Source: JAJPJE01 sp963724985
Lineage (GTDB): Bacteria; Acidobacteriota; Terriglobia; Terriglobales; Acidobacteriaceae
DNA: 64,000 nt
Assembly: GCA_963724985.1 (NCBI GenBank)
Contig: CAVRWV010000009.1
Location: 1-64,000 of the forward strand
Reading direction: 5' to 3'
Positions within the stretch are counted from its first letter, which is position 1. Each line of letters begins with the position of its first letter. This document shows positions 47,856 through 55,056 of the stretch, piece after piece. The notes beneath the pieces are model-generated. The model had not been told where the DNA came from. It saw only the letters and a list, made by a program, of their open reading frames with translations, and did not search any database. Position numbers and translations under genes: made by a program.

Positions 47856-47979
47856 CCGCAACGCAACCTCCGTCAAGTTAAGGATCTGTCAATTCATTTT
47901 CCGTTTCGGGAGAGTCCCAGGACGGCAAGTTGCACCCGTTTAATCTGCTGTGCGCAGGTCTAGTATCGCCAGTATCGGC

Positions 47980-48177
47980 TCACGGAATGCGCTTGGCTTC
48001 TCGAAGCCGCTCGATCGCAATCTGCACTTCTTCCCTTGTGACCTGGTGAAACCAATCTGCGATTTCTTCGGCGGTCGGGCTCGACAATTGCGGATGATGA
48101 AGTTGATGAATAAGACAGCCGACGACTTCGCCAACCACCTGCATGTACTCGGAGTTTTGCTGGCTCGTGCGCTGCAT
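47980..48177 (-). CDS. Small hypothetical protein, helix-turn-helix-like
   Basis: 65 residues, predicted all-helical: an acidic N-terminal helix (SEYMQVVGEVVGCLIHQL) followed by SPTAEEIADWFHQVTREEVQIAI, which resembles a small winged-helix or HTH fragment. It is not assigned to a family. It lies 160 bases upstream of glgP on the same strand. An overlapping plus-strand frame of 130 residues looks like its shadow. Confidence 0.45.
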   Translation of the reverse strand: MQRTSQQNSEYMQVVGEVVGCLIHQLHHPQLSSPTAEEIADWFHQVTREEVQIAIERLREAKRIP

Positions 48178-48524
48178 GAATTGGCCCCAGAAAACGAAGT
48201 GAGAGTAATGTACAAGATGCAGATCAGCGTCACGGTTGCCGTCTACCGTAAAAAGAAAGTTTGCAAATTGATAAACAGGCTGCTGCGAAGCGCCGCTGTC
48301 ACAATGGTGTCTGACAAGACATGCTCGGCCTCATACGCTTGATGAGCGCTTCAATCGCACTTGCCAAATTCAGCTCCAGTGGCCAGTTTTGACCGGTACT
48401 CTGCCGGAGATTCTTATGCAACTCTATCGACGGACCTCCTCATCGTGCGTGGCAAGCGACCCGCCAATTTCGATTAATATCCGCTTGTGCCGGCTGCATC
48501 ACCCGACTATTATTCCGTCCCGCT
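48178..48524. other. Intergenic stretch, nothing recognised
   Basis: About 350 bases between divergent small genes. I see no coding frame, strong hairpin or clear promoter element. Confidence 0.4.
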
Positions 48525-48962
48525 ATGAATCGGAGCAAATCACGACTCCTTTCCGCAGTCATCTTTCTTGCCGCCATCACCGCAGCTCAAGCTGCGTCGG
48601 ATCCGACTGTCACGATCGAGAAGCCGAAAGCGCGTACCACGACGGGCGGCTTCTGCCGCATTGTGAGTGACGGCACCTTGTCTGGAGTTTGGGAACCAAC
48701 TTCTCTGCCAACTCTCGCCTTTACGATCGGACCCGGATCAGCGATGGCCGACGCAATGCACGCGAATAAGGGCAGGTACACTGGACCTGGTAAGTACCCG
48801 AACGTCATCATCGCGGTTTATCTTGGGAAAACTGCTCTGGACGATACCTACGCTGGTCTTGGCACAGTCATTCTCAGTCCCGATGGTCACAGCGGTAGCT
48901 TCGTCTTGAACAACGGCTCGGCCTCAGGTCATTTCGATTGCGGACTTCCGCCGAAGTCATGA
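48525..48962 (+). CDS. Secreted hypothetical protein
   Basis: 145 residues. The signal peptide (SRLLSAVIFLAAITAAQA) has an AQA-A cleavage site. The mature domain of about 120 residues is Gly/Thr-rich and probably beta-sheet, with two cysteines (GGFCRIV, HFDCGLP) that could form a disulfide. No family recognised. It seems to be a single-gene unit. Confidence 0.65.
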   Translation: MNRSKSRLLSAVIFLAAITAAQAASDPTVTIEKPKARTTTGGFCRIVSDGTLSGVWEPTSLPTLAFTIGPGSAMADAMHANKGRYTGPGKYPNVIIAVYLGKTALDDTYAGLGTVILSPDGHSGSFVLNNGSASGHFDCGLPPKS

Positions 48963-49213
48963 TTCCGCCTGCGCTCATCGGCCTTAACACCTGTCGTAAT
49001 ACCATTCGCATTTCTCTGGTGATCGATGAAACGTTCTTCCGCTCTCCGTCACTAAATAGGTAGTCGCGCGCCTGCGCCATTTCGCGATGACAATTCGCGC
49101 CGAGCAGCTGGAATAAACCTGGTGCGGGGCCCGAGCTTCCGGCATAGAATCTGGGGCACCGGCGTGTCACACCGTTCTGTACGTTCCGAAATCACCGCGT
49201 GGGAGATTCATTC

Positions 49214-50416
49214 ATGAACATCCGGAATGTTTTGCTCTTGGGGCTTTGTTCGCTCATTCCTGGCGCTCTGTTCGCTGACTTTCAATATGACGAGATGACG
49301 CAGGTAACCGGCGGCTCCATCGTCAGCATGGCGAAGTTTGCAAGCCACTTCAGCAAGGATGCGCGCAGTATCACCGACCCTATCAATTCCACTATTCTCG
49401 TGAAGGGCAACCGCATGGCGCGGATCAGCCCCGAGTCGACCGAGATCATCGACCTCGACAACGAAACCATCACCCAGATCTATCCGGATAAAAAGCAGTA
49501 CACAGTCGTCACCTTCCAGGAAATGAAACAGGCCATGGAAGAGGCGATGAAGAAAGCCCAGCAGCAGCAGGCATCGAAGGAACCCCCGCCGCCGCAAACC
49601 ACGAACAACACTCCGCCGCCTGAAATGAAATTCGACGTGAAGGTCACGAATACCGGCGCGACAAAAGACGTGGCTGGACTGGCTGCCAAAGAATCTATCC
49701 TCAAAATGACCATGCAGGCGAAGGACCGCCAGAGCGGCCAGACCGGAAGCATCGCCATGGCGAATGACATGTGGATGGCGCCCGAAATTCCCGGCTACGA
49801 AGAAGTACGCGAGTTCAACAAACGGTTCGCAATCAAGATGGGCGAAATGATGGCGGGCACGCTGCCGAGTTTCAAATCAGCTATGCCAGCCATGCAGCCA
49901 GGCATGATGTCGGGAATGTCGGACATGGTAAAGGAGATGTCGAAGCTACAGGGCGTTCCCGTTTCGCAGACGATGCGTATGGGAACCACCGTTGACGGAA
50001 CTCCTCTGCCCGCCGCTTCGGAAGCGCCGTTGCCGAAATCCAATGGGCCGAGTGCCGGTGACGTCGCCGGTCAGGCAGCCACAAACGCAAGCAATGCGGC
50101 CGCCAACGATGCTTCAGCGACTGCTGAGAATAAAGTTGCCAGCCACATGGGCGGCTTCGGCAGCGTCGCCACGAGCCTTGGTGGATTTGGTGGCTTCCAC
50201 AAAAAGAAGAAAGACCCGGCGCAGGATCAACAACAGCCGGCGCAATCCGGACAGGCCGGAGCTGCTGCCGCGAATCAGAACTTCGCGGTCCTGATGGAAT
50301 CAACGACGCAGATGACAAAGTACTCATCGGCGTCCTTGGATTCAGGGCGTTTCGGCGTTCCAGCCGGATACGCCAGGGTTCAGGCGGAGATCCAGAAGAA
50401 GCAGGCATCACAGTAG
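49214..50416 (+). CDS. Secreted DUF4412-like protein with Ala/Gln-rich C-terminal region
   Basis: 400 residues. A signal peptide (NIRNVLLLGLCSLIPGALFA) is followed by a beta-rich domain resembling DUF4412 (VKGNRMARISPESTEIIDLDNETITQIYPDKK, shown here in part of its run). A Gln/Pro-rich linker follows at about 115-140, then a Met-rich patch (SAMPAMQPGMMSGMSDMV) and a low-complexity Ala/Asn/Gln tail. ATG 49214 is chosen from the signal peptide. Function unknown; the Met-rich patch could bind soft metals, but this is speculative. A terminator follows. Confidence 0.7.
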   Translation: MNIRNVLLLGLCSLIPGALFADFQYDEMTQVTGGSIVSMAKFASHFSKDARSITDPINSTILVKGNRMARISPESTEIIDLDNETITQIYPDKKQYTVVTFQEMKQAMEEAMKKAQQQQASKEPPPPQTTNNTPPPEMKFDVKVTNTGATKDVAGLAAKESILKMTMQAKDRQSGQTGSIAMANDMWMAPEIPGYEEVREFNKRFAIKMGEMMAGTLPSFKSAMPAMQPGMMSGMSDMVKEMSKLQGVPVSQTMRMGTTVDGTPLPAASEAPLPKSNGPSAGDVAGQAATNASNAAANDASATAENKVASHMGGFGSVATSLGGFGGFHKKKKDPAQDQQQPAQSGQAGAAAANQNFAVLMESTTQMTKYSSASLDSGRFGVPAGYARVQAEIQKKQASQ

Positions 50417-50428
50417 ATTCGAATCATT

Positions 50429-50456
50429 AAGGGCAGGTCCGCCGCCTGCCCTTTTT
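50429..50456 (+). terminator. Rho-independent terminator
   Basis: The stem AAGGGCAGG/CCTGCCCTT with a 7-base loop is followed directly by TTT, 12 bases after the stop of the secreted protein gene. Confidence 0.85.
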
Positions 50457-50478
50457 CATTGAATGCGTGCGGAAACCG

Positions 50479-51159
50479 CTAAACCGCGCCGGATTTGATC
50501 AGTGCCATCATCTCGTTGTACTCGCATACGCTCTTCCCCGATCCTTCCATCGCAGCCGCCGACACCATCGACCGGGCAACGTCCTCGGCTTCCATAGGAC
50601 GGTACTTTCGCAAACCACCAACCAGCATCGGCGAGACCAGTTTCATGAATACGATTCCCGCCCGCTCCCCCGCACGCCTTTCTTCGCGTGGACCGACCAG
50701 TATGCTCGGCCGGAAAATGTGAGTTGCCTCGAACGGCAAGGCAAAAACCGCATCCTCCAGCTCTCCTTTGGTTCGCAGATAAAAATTCTTGGACTTGGCG
50801 TTCGCGCCAACCGAAGAAACCAGCAGAAATTGCTTCGCATTACGAGCCAGTGCCTTATTCGCGAGCGCCAGCGGAAAATCCAGATCGATGTGCCGAAAGG
50901 CTTCTTGCGACCCCGCCTTCTTGATCGTAGTGCCAAGCGCGCAGAACACATCGTCCGCGGCGGGCAGGTCCATGGCCGGCAGTTGATCGAAGTTCACAAC
51001 TCGCTGATCGACCTTCGGATCCTCGACGCGTACCGTTCGCCGTGTAAGTACCACTACCCTGGCGTACCGCTCCGAGGCGATCAGTTGCTTGAGCACGAAT
51101 CCGCCAACCAGCCCGGTTGCCCCGGCAAGCCAGGCAATGCGACTTTTACTTTCCTGCAA
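50479..51159 (-). CDS. NAD(P)-binding Rossmann protein, HTATIP2/atypical SDR type
   Basis: 226 residues. The Rossmann start is IAWLAGATGLVGGFVL; then VVVLTRRTVRVED, FCALGTTIKKAGSQEAF, FLLVSSVGANAKSKNFYLRTKGELE (an SDR-like Tyr/Lys region) and THIFRPSILVGPREERR. This matches the atypical SDR group that includes HTATIP2/TIP30; its bacterial role is unknown. The TTG at 51159 is preferred because the strong ribosome site AAAGGAGAG lies 5-7 bases before it. A GTG at 51198 would extend into unrelated sequence. Confidence 0.82.
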   Translation of the reverse strand: MQESKSRIAWLAGATGLVGGFVLKQLIASERYARVVVLTRRTVRVEDPKVDQRVVNFDQLPAMDLPAADDVFCALGTTIKKAGSQEAFRHIDLDFPLALANKALARNAKQFLLVSSVGANAKSKNFYLRTKGELEDAVFALPFEATHIFRPSILVGPREERRAGERAGIVFMKLVSPMLVGGLRKYRPMEAEDVARSMVSAAAMEGSGKSVCEYNEMMALIKSGAV

Positions 51160-51323
51160 GCTGTCTCTCCTTTCGCGAAAGTGTAGCCCTTTCGGCACCT
51201 CCGGTGTCTTTATTGGGCGGTCCCCGCAGTTTTGGCCACCCTGCGCCGGATTATTGCTTCTAATGTTCCTGCCGCACCGTGCGTGCAGCGAAGGTCCCTC
51301 CTTTCTCGACGGTGAGTCTGTCC

Positions 51324-52584
51324 ATGAAGCTGGTTCGCATTGTCAGTGAAACTCCCTCCGATGCTGCTGATCTCATTTTCTTTCTCCAAAGCCACGGTTT
51401 CGTCATACAGACCGGTCAAGTACAGGATCCAAGCCAGCCGCTCGCCGATTTCGAAATCGACTTGCGCGTGCTTCCTGTTGATGAGGCTCTTCATCTCGCG
51501 CGTGAAATGGCGTCCGGTGAAGTCGACGTACTCATCGGGCCGGGAGTATTTGTCGGACCGGAGCCGCTGGTGAAGGAGCAGCCTCTGGTCGAGGTAGAGG
51601 CAGTGCCGTTCTTGGAAGCACGGCTCGTTGCGGAGCCAGAGCCTCTGGTGCACGCGCAACCTTTTAATGATGTCCCGCCCTTCCTGGAACCAGAGCTCGT
51701 TATGCAAGCAGAGCCTGAGACCTTCGCGGAACCTTTTGTCGAAGCTGAAGCCCTCGCAGAGGCACCGCCTTTTGCCGAACCTGAGCCTTTTGTGACAGCG
51801 GAGGCGTTTGTCGAGGCGCAGCCCGAACCAGCAGCTTCTAACCAGGAACAGTACGAGACGTCAGACGAGGAATTCGCCGTTAAAGAATTCGCCGTCGAGG
51901 AACTCACGACTGAGGAACTTGTCGTCGAGGAATTTACGGCCGAGGAAGTCTCCGCTTCCGGCTAAAGAGCCGCTTCCGCAACCAGTGGTCGAGCCAGATC
52001 TAGCAATTTCGTCGAGGCGTTTACGCGAAAGCATCGGTCAGGTACTAGCCGAGGCGAGCCTTACCGCCCGCGAATGTATAGCACTCTGCTCGGCAGAGTT
52101 GCTGAACGGCTCTGAACATGCGCGCGAATGGCTGGCTCAGGCCCGCGTTCTGATCGTTCGCAAACGTGCGCTCGTTGAAACCCGCGCGCTCCGCGCTCGT
52201 GCGCTCGTCGAGAATCGACTACGTTTTGACTCGACGTCGCAGAACGCCTGGATTCGCAGCGCATTTGCCGGAGCAGGCCTCATGATCGTGCTACTCGCTC
52301 TGATGCTCTGGAAAGATCAGCGCTTCGCACCCGCCACTAACAGCTCTTCCCCCGATTCCAGCGCCGCTTCCGTCTTAAAACCAGCGCCTTCAGGAACACG
52401 CAGTGTGGACACCGGAACATCAGCGCCGGTTACTGCAGATCTGCATCGTCGTCTTTCGTCTGAACGGGCAGACCTCGTCGACGACAGAGAAGTCATCATC
52501 CGGCATTTTGGACGGCCAATTCCCAAGCGAGCGGTCGTCCTCGACGCGAAGTCAGGGGTCAAGCACATCTCAGATATGAACTAG
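51324..52584 (+). CDS. Hypothetical protein with acidic Glu/Pro repeats and one membrane helix (one frameshift)
   Basis: About 419 residues after correction. The N-terminal domain of roughly 90 residues (MKLVRIVSETPSDAADLIFF) is followed by a long acidic region of imperfect Glu-Pro-Leu/Phe-Val repeats (GPEPLV, AEPEPLV, PEPFV, then FAVEELTTEE). One extra base near 51957 shifts the frame; beyond it come a helical Arg-rich segment (RKRALVETRALRARALVENR), a membrane helix (SAFAGAGLMIVLLALMLW) and a short domain ending VLDAKSGVKHISDMN. It is not recognised. The layout suggests an inner-membrane protein with a flexible acidic cytoplasmic arm. Confidence 0.6.
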
Positions 52585-52610
52585 CATTTGCAGTCATCGG
52601 AGGCGATTCC

Positions 52611-52958
52611 GTGGGACGCATTGTCGTTTTCGATCAGCGCACAAAAGAGAAACTGCCGCAGGATCTTGGGGCGGTCGCCGAGTTCAGCTTCGGCCTCTCC
52701 TCTCAGCACACATTGGAATACCTTAGCCCGGTTTTTGAAACTGACCGCGAAGCTTTACTCGTAATCCCGTCATCGATTGAAGGGTGCGTCTGCGCCGTTC
52801 ATCTTCGTCCTGTGCCTAGATCGGAACGACCTCTCGAAGAACCTGCCTCGCCCTTCGAACCAGAATATGAAGCCACCGGGTTTCTCGGACTGTCTGACAA
52901 CGTCTACGCCGTTGAGCCCAAACCCCGGCGCCGTTGGTGGCATTGGCTTTGGTCGTGA
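52611..52958 (+). CDS. Hypothetical protein
   Basis: 115 residues from a GTG with GGAGG seven bases upstream. The N-terminal part begins IVVFDQRTKEKLPQ, two cysteines lie close together (EGCVCAV), and the end is Trp-rich and basic (PKPRRRWWHWLWS), which may associate with the membrane. No family recognised. It starts 26 bases after the preceding unknown gene and is probably in its operon. Confidence 0.6.
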   Translation: MGRIVVFDQRTKEKLPQDLGAVAEFSFGLSSQHTLEYLSPVFETDREALLVIPSSIEGCVCAVHLRPVPRSERPLEEPASPFEPEYEATGFLGLSDNVYAVEPKPRRRWWHWLWS

Positions 52959-53017
52959 TCTTCTGACTCCAGCTACCACCGCGCAGCAACTTCCCCACCC
53001 ATTTCGGGTTTCATTAA

Positions 53018-53061
53018 CCAACCGGTTAATTAGGGGCTAACCCGGTTGGAAAGAGGGTTAG
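53018..53061 (+). promoter_or_regulatory. Leader with mutually exclusive hairpins before the BON-protein gene
   Basis: Hairpin 1 pairs CCAACCGG (53018-53025) with CCGGTTGG (53042-53049), extended by TTA/TAA with a bulged C. Hairpin 2 pairs CTAACCC (53037-53043) with GGGTTAG (53055-53061), which covers the ribosome site AGAGGG just before the ATG at 53064. Both need bases 53038-53043, so only one can form. This is a layout suited to thermosensing or ligand control. Confidence 0.5.
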
Positions 53062-53063
53062 TG

Positions 53064-53810
53064 ATGGCAAGTAAGAGGCGGTATACGTGTGTCTTGCTGA
53101 TTCTGCTGGTGAGCGCCACTCTCAGCCTTTCAGCAGCCACTACATCGGATAGCGATATGCAAGCGAAGATCGCCGGTGAGTTACAGAAGAAAACGCAATT
53201 CAACAACGTACAAAGCAAGGTGGAAAACGGAACCGTAACCCTGACGGGAACGGTGAGGACCTATCAGCAGAAAGTCGACTTGGAGAAAAAAGTCGCCAAG
53301 CTCGACAAGAAAGCCAAGCTGAACGATCTGGTGACGGTAAACACAGAAACGGTGCCCGATCTTAAACTCCAGGCAAAACTGCAGCAGGCGATGACCGACA
53401 ATCGTATCGGGTATGACGCCGTTTTCGATTACCTGACAGCAAATGTCAGGGATGGCATAGCGACGATCACGGGCGAAGTGCGACTCCCGGTTGATAAGCA
53501 GGTCGCGCTCGCGACCGTGAACAATACCGAAGGCGTAAAGGGCGTAGTCGATGAGATCAGGGTTTCGCCGGCCTCGTTCAATGATGACCGGATTCGCGTT
53601 GCCGAATTGCGCGCTATCTATGGCGACTCCATACTCGGCCGCTATGGCACGGATCCCAAACGGCCCATTCGCATCATCGTCAACAACGGGCACGTGATGC
53701 TGAATGGCTGGGTGCAGTCCACGATGGATCGCAACATCGCTGGAATCCGCGCCAACCAGGTGTTTGGCGCGTTCAGCGTGAAGAACAATCTGGTTGTCGA
53801 CAAAGGGTAG
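53064..53810 (+). CDS. Periplasmic BON-domain protein
   Basis: 248 residues. The signal peptide is RRYTCVLLILLVSATLSLSA. Three BON-like units follow: residues about 30-95 (KVENGTVTLTGTVRTYQQKV), 100-170 (NVRDGIATITGEVRLPVDKQ) and 185-248 (IVNNGHVMLNGWVQSTMDRN). BON domains bind phospholipid or peptidoglycan surfaces and occur in osmotic-stress proteins such as OsmY. Start: ATG 53064, with a GTG directly before it. A terminator follows 24 bases after the stop. Confidence 0.85.
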   Translation: MASKRRYTCVLLILLVSATLSLSAATTSDSDMQAKIAGELQKKTQFNNVQSKVENGTVTLTGTVRTYQQKVDLEKKVAKLDKKAKLNDLVTVNTETVPDLKLQAKLQQAMTDNRIGYDAVFDYLTANVRDGIATITGEVRLPVDKQVALATVNNTEGVKGVVDEIRVSPASFNDDRIRVAELRAIYGDSILGRYGTDPKRPIRIIVNNGHVMLNGWVQSTMDRNIAGIRANQVFGAFSVKNNLVVDKG

Positions 53811-53834
53811 CAGCAGTCAGTTCTGAAAGACTTG

Positions 53835-53866
53835 AGGCACAGCCGAGCACATCGACTGTGCCTTTT
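53835..53866 (+). terminator. Rho-independent terminator
   Basis: The stem AGGCACAG/CTGTGCCT with a 13-base loop, followed by TTT, lies downstream of the BON-domain gene. Confidence 0.8.
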
Positions 53867-54190
53867 GTTTTGCGCGGATTTCTGAGAAATTGTTCAGAGC
53901 AACTCGCGATTTAACGCGAAATTTTTCGTGATCTATCCGCTATTCTTATCTGCGAGATACCTCGTATTCACCTACATTTTCGGACGATCGTTCGAATTTT
54001 TCGCTTGCCACAAAATCAAAGTCATGGCATCTTCGAAATGCGTAGGAGAAACACCCGTTGAAATACACATTGCACATCTCGGTGCTTAGGCAGTGGCTGC
54101 CGAACTTCGGTAGCGATTGCAAACGGGCGACGTCTGCTGATTATCGCTAACTCCTCGGCGCTGCTTCCTACGCACAATCGCACATAACTT
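53867..54190. other. Upstream region of the Ro60/Y RNA locus
   Basis: About 320 A+T-rich bases between the BON terminator and the first structured repeat. The promoter of the Y RNAs is expected here. A small hairpin CCGAA-C-TTCGG lies near 54100. No coding frame is convincing. Confidence 0.4.
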
Positions 54191-54249
54191 GAGGCGTTTT
54201 GCGGGCGTTTGAGTCCGCAGCCGAAATCCCGAGCGCAAGCGAGGGAGCT
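54191..54249 (+). repeat. 59-base repeat, copy A (upstream of the Y RNAs)
   Basis: It begins GAGGCGTTTTGCGGGCG and ends CCCGAGCGCAAGCGAGGG plus AGCT. It matches copy B at 54884-54941 over its whole length with roughly 10 mismatches and one gap. Internal pairing (GCGG/CCGC) gives a small hairpin. The last bases overlap the first helix of Y RNA 1. Confidence 0.65.
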
Positions 54250-54320
54250 GGGTAGCGAAGATCGCGGTTACTTCGATCATGTAAATCGACCACGTTCCGC
54301 AATCGCTTGTTCTCCCAGCT
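54246..54320 (+). ncRNA. Putative bacterial Y RNA 1 (no tRNA-like module)
   Basis: A 75-base hairpin. Helix 1 pairs AGCTGGG (54246-54252) with CCCAGCT (54314-54320). An asymmetric internal loop of TAGCGAA and GCTTGTTCT follows. Helix 2 pairs GATCGCGG (54260-54267) with CCGCAATC (54297-54304) with one mismatch, and an inner hairpin TCGAT/ATCGA closes it. The next RNA has the same internal-loop sequences and the same TTACTTCG after helix 2, although its helices differ in sequence, as expected for a conserved protein-binding stem. The Ro60 gene lies downstream on the same strand. Confidence 0.7.
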
Positions 54321-54325
54321 ATTTT

Positions 54326-54464
54326 CGATCGGTGGCGTAGACAACGGTTACTTCGCTTAAGAAGCGGGTATTCGCAGGTTCGAATCCTGCCGTGACCAGC
54401 GATGGTCACGTGGCCGAGTGGCTCAAGGCACCTGATAGTGCCGTTGTCGCTTGTTCCCCGATCG
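54326..54464 (+). ncRNA. Putative bacterial Y RNA 2 with tRNA-like module (YrlA type)
   Basis: A 139-base RNA. Helix 1 pairs CGATCGG (54326-54332) with CCGATCG (54458-54464). The internal loop is TGGCGTA and GCTTGTTCC, and helix 2 pairs GACAACGG (54340-54347) with CCGTTGTC (54441-54448). Inside is a tRNA-like module in permuted order: a variable-arm-like hairpin (54352-54368), a T-arm GCAGG-TTCGAAT-CCTGC (54374-54390) and an acceptor-like stem CGTGACCA/TGGTCACG closed by GCGA (54391-54410). Last comes a D-arm GCC-GAGTGGCTCAA-GGC (54413-54429). The anticodon arm is replaced by the Y-RNA stem. Published bacterial Y RNAs near Ro60 genes carry tRNA-like domains of this kind. Strand is fixed by the T-loop and D-loop sense. 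Confidence 0.85.
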
Positions 54465-54532
54465 ACACTTTCAACGCGCAGCCAGGAATGTCCGCGCCAT
54501 AACTCCGGTTCATCCCGGTTAGAAGGAAACAT

Positions 54533-54823
54533 ATGCAGTTCTCAATCCGAAATGGAGCGCTGCAGAGCGGCGAGTCGTTGTTCAAGACCTGTTTGTGGGT
54601 CCACATGCAGACCGGATTTCGCGAGAGCGAAGAGCTGATGCATTGCAGCTACGACCGGCTTCGGCTGATCCCCTTCCCGGTGAAGACGTGCACCGATTAT
54701 CGGAACCGCACGCACCCAAGTTGGGACCAGATGGAAGAGCTGGCCTTGCCGATCGAGCCTAAGTCGACAAAGCCAGTCCGCGGCTTCGGCACTGAACAGC
54801 TGCAAGAGTCAGATCAGAGTTAA
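54533..54823 (+). CDS. Hypothetical protein between the Y RNAs and Ro60
   Basis: 96 residues from ATG 54533 with AGAAGGAAAC just upstream. The composition is mixed, with two Cys (KTCLW, MHCSY) plus a third (KTCTDY) and conserved-looking aromatic/proline stretches (RLRLIPFPV, HPSWDQMEELALPIEP). No signal peptide or membrane helix; no family recognised. Its position between the RNA pair and the Ro60 gene, on the same strand, makes it a candidate accessory protein of the ribonucleoprotein, but position is the only evidence. Confidence 0.65.
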   Translation: MQFSIRNGALQSGESLFKTCLWVHMQTGFRESEELMHCSYDRLRLIPFPVKTCTDYRNRTHPSWDQMEELALPIEPKSTKPVRGFGTEQLQESDQS

Positions 54824-54883
54824 TCCCCGCCCGCAGCGCTGCTGCCGACGGGGCAAACGACAAACCCTGCCAGTGGCGAAGTC

Positions 54884-54941
54884 GAGGTGTTTAGCGGGCG
54901 TCCGAGCCCGCTGCCGAGATCCCGAGCGTAGCGAGGGAACT
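54884..54941 (+). repeat. 58-base repeat, copy B (upstream of Ro60)
   Basis: It begins GAGGTGTTTAGCGGGCG, contains a perfect GCGGGC/GCCCGC hairpin and ends CCCGAGCGTAGCGAGGG plus AACT. It is the partner of copy A at 54191-54249. The GCGGGC stem keeps pairing where copy A differs only partly, so structure may matter. Confidence 0.65.
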
Positions 54942-55056
54942 CTAGTCGTCGCATATTCCCCGGCACAGATTTCTCCGTGGCGCACGCAACCACGTGTCTC
55001 TCGGAGTTCTCGCCAGGCTCGGTACCGGGCTTGGCGATCCTGAAAGGAGGCCTCGC

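Noticed and set aside
54374..54429. A genuine permuted tRNA gene (3-prime half before 5-prime half)
   Set aside because: T-arm, acceptor and D-arm are near perfect, but there is no anticodon stem-loop. The outer sequences pair into a two-part stem shared with a second RNA, and a Ro60 gene follows. A Y RNA with a tRNA-like module explains all of it.
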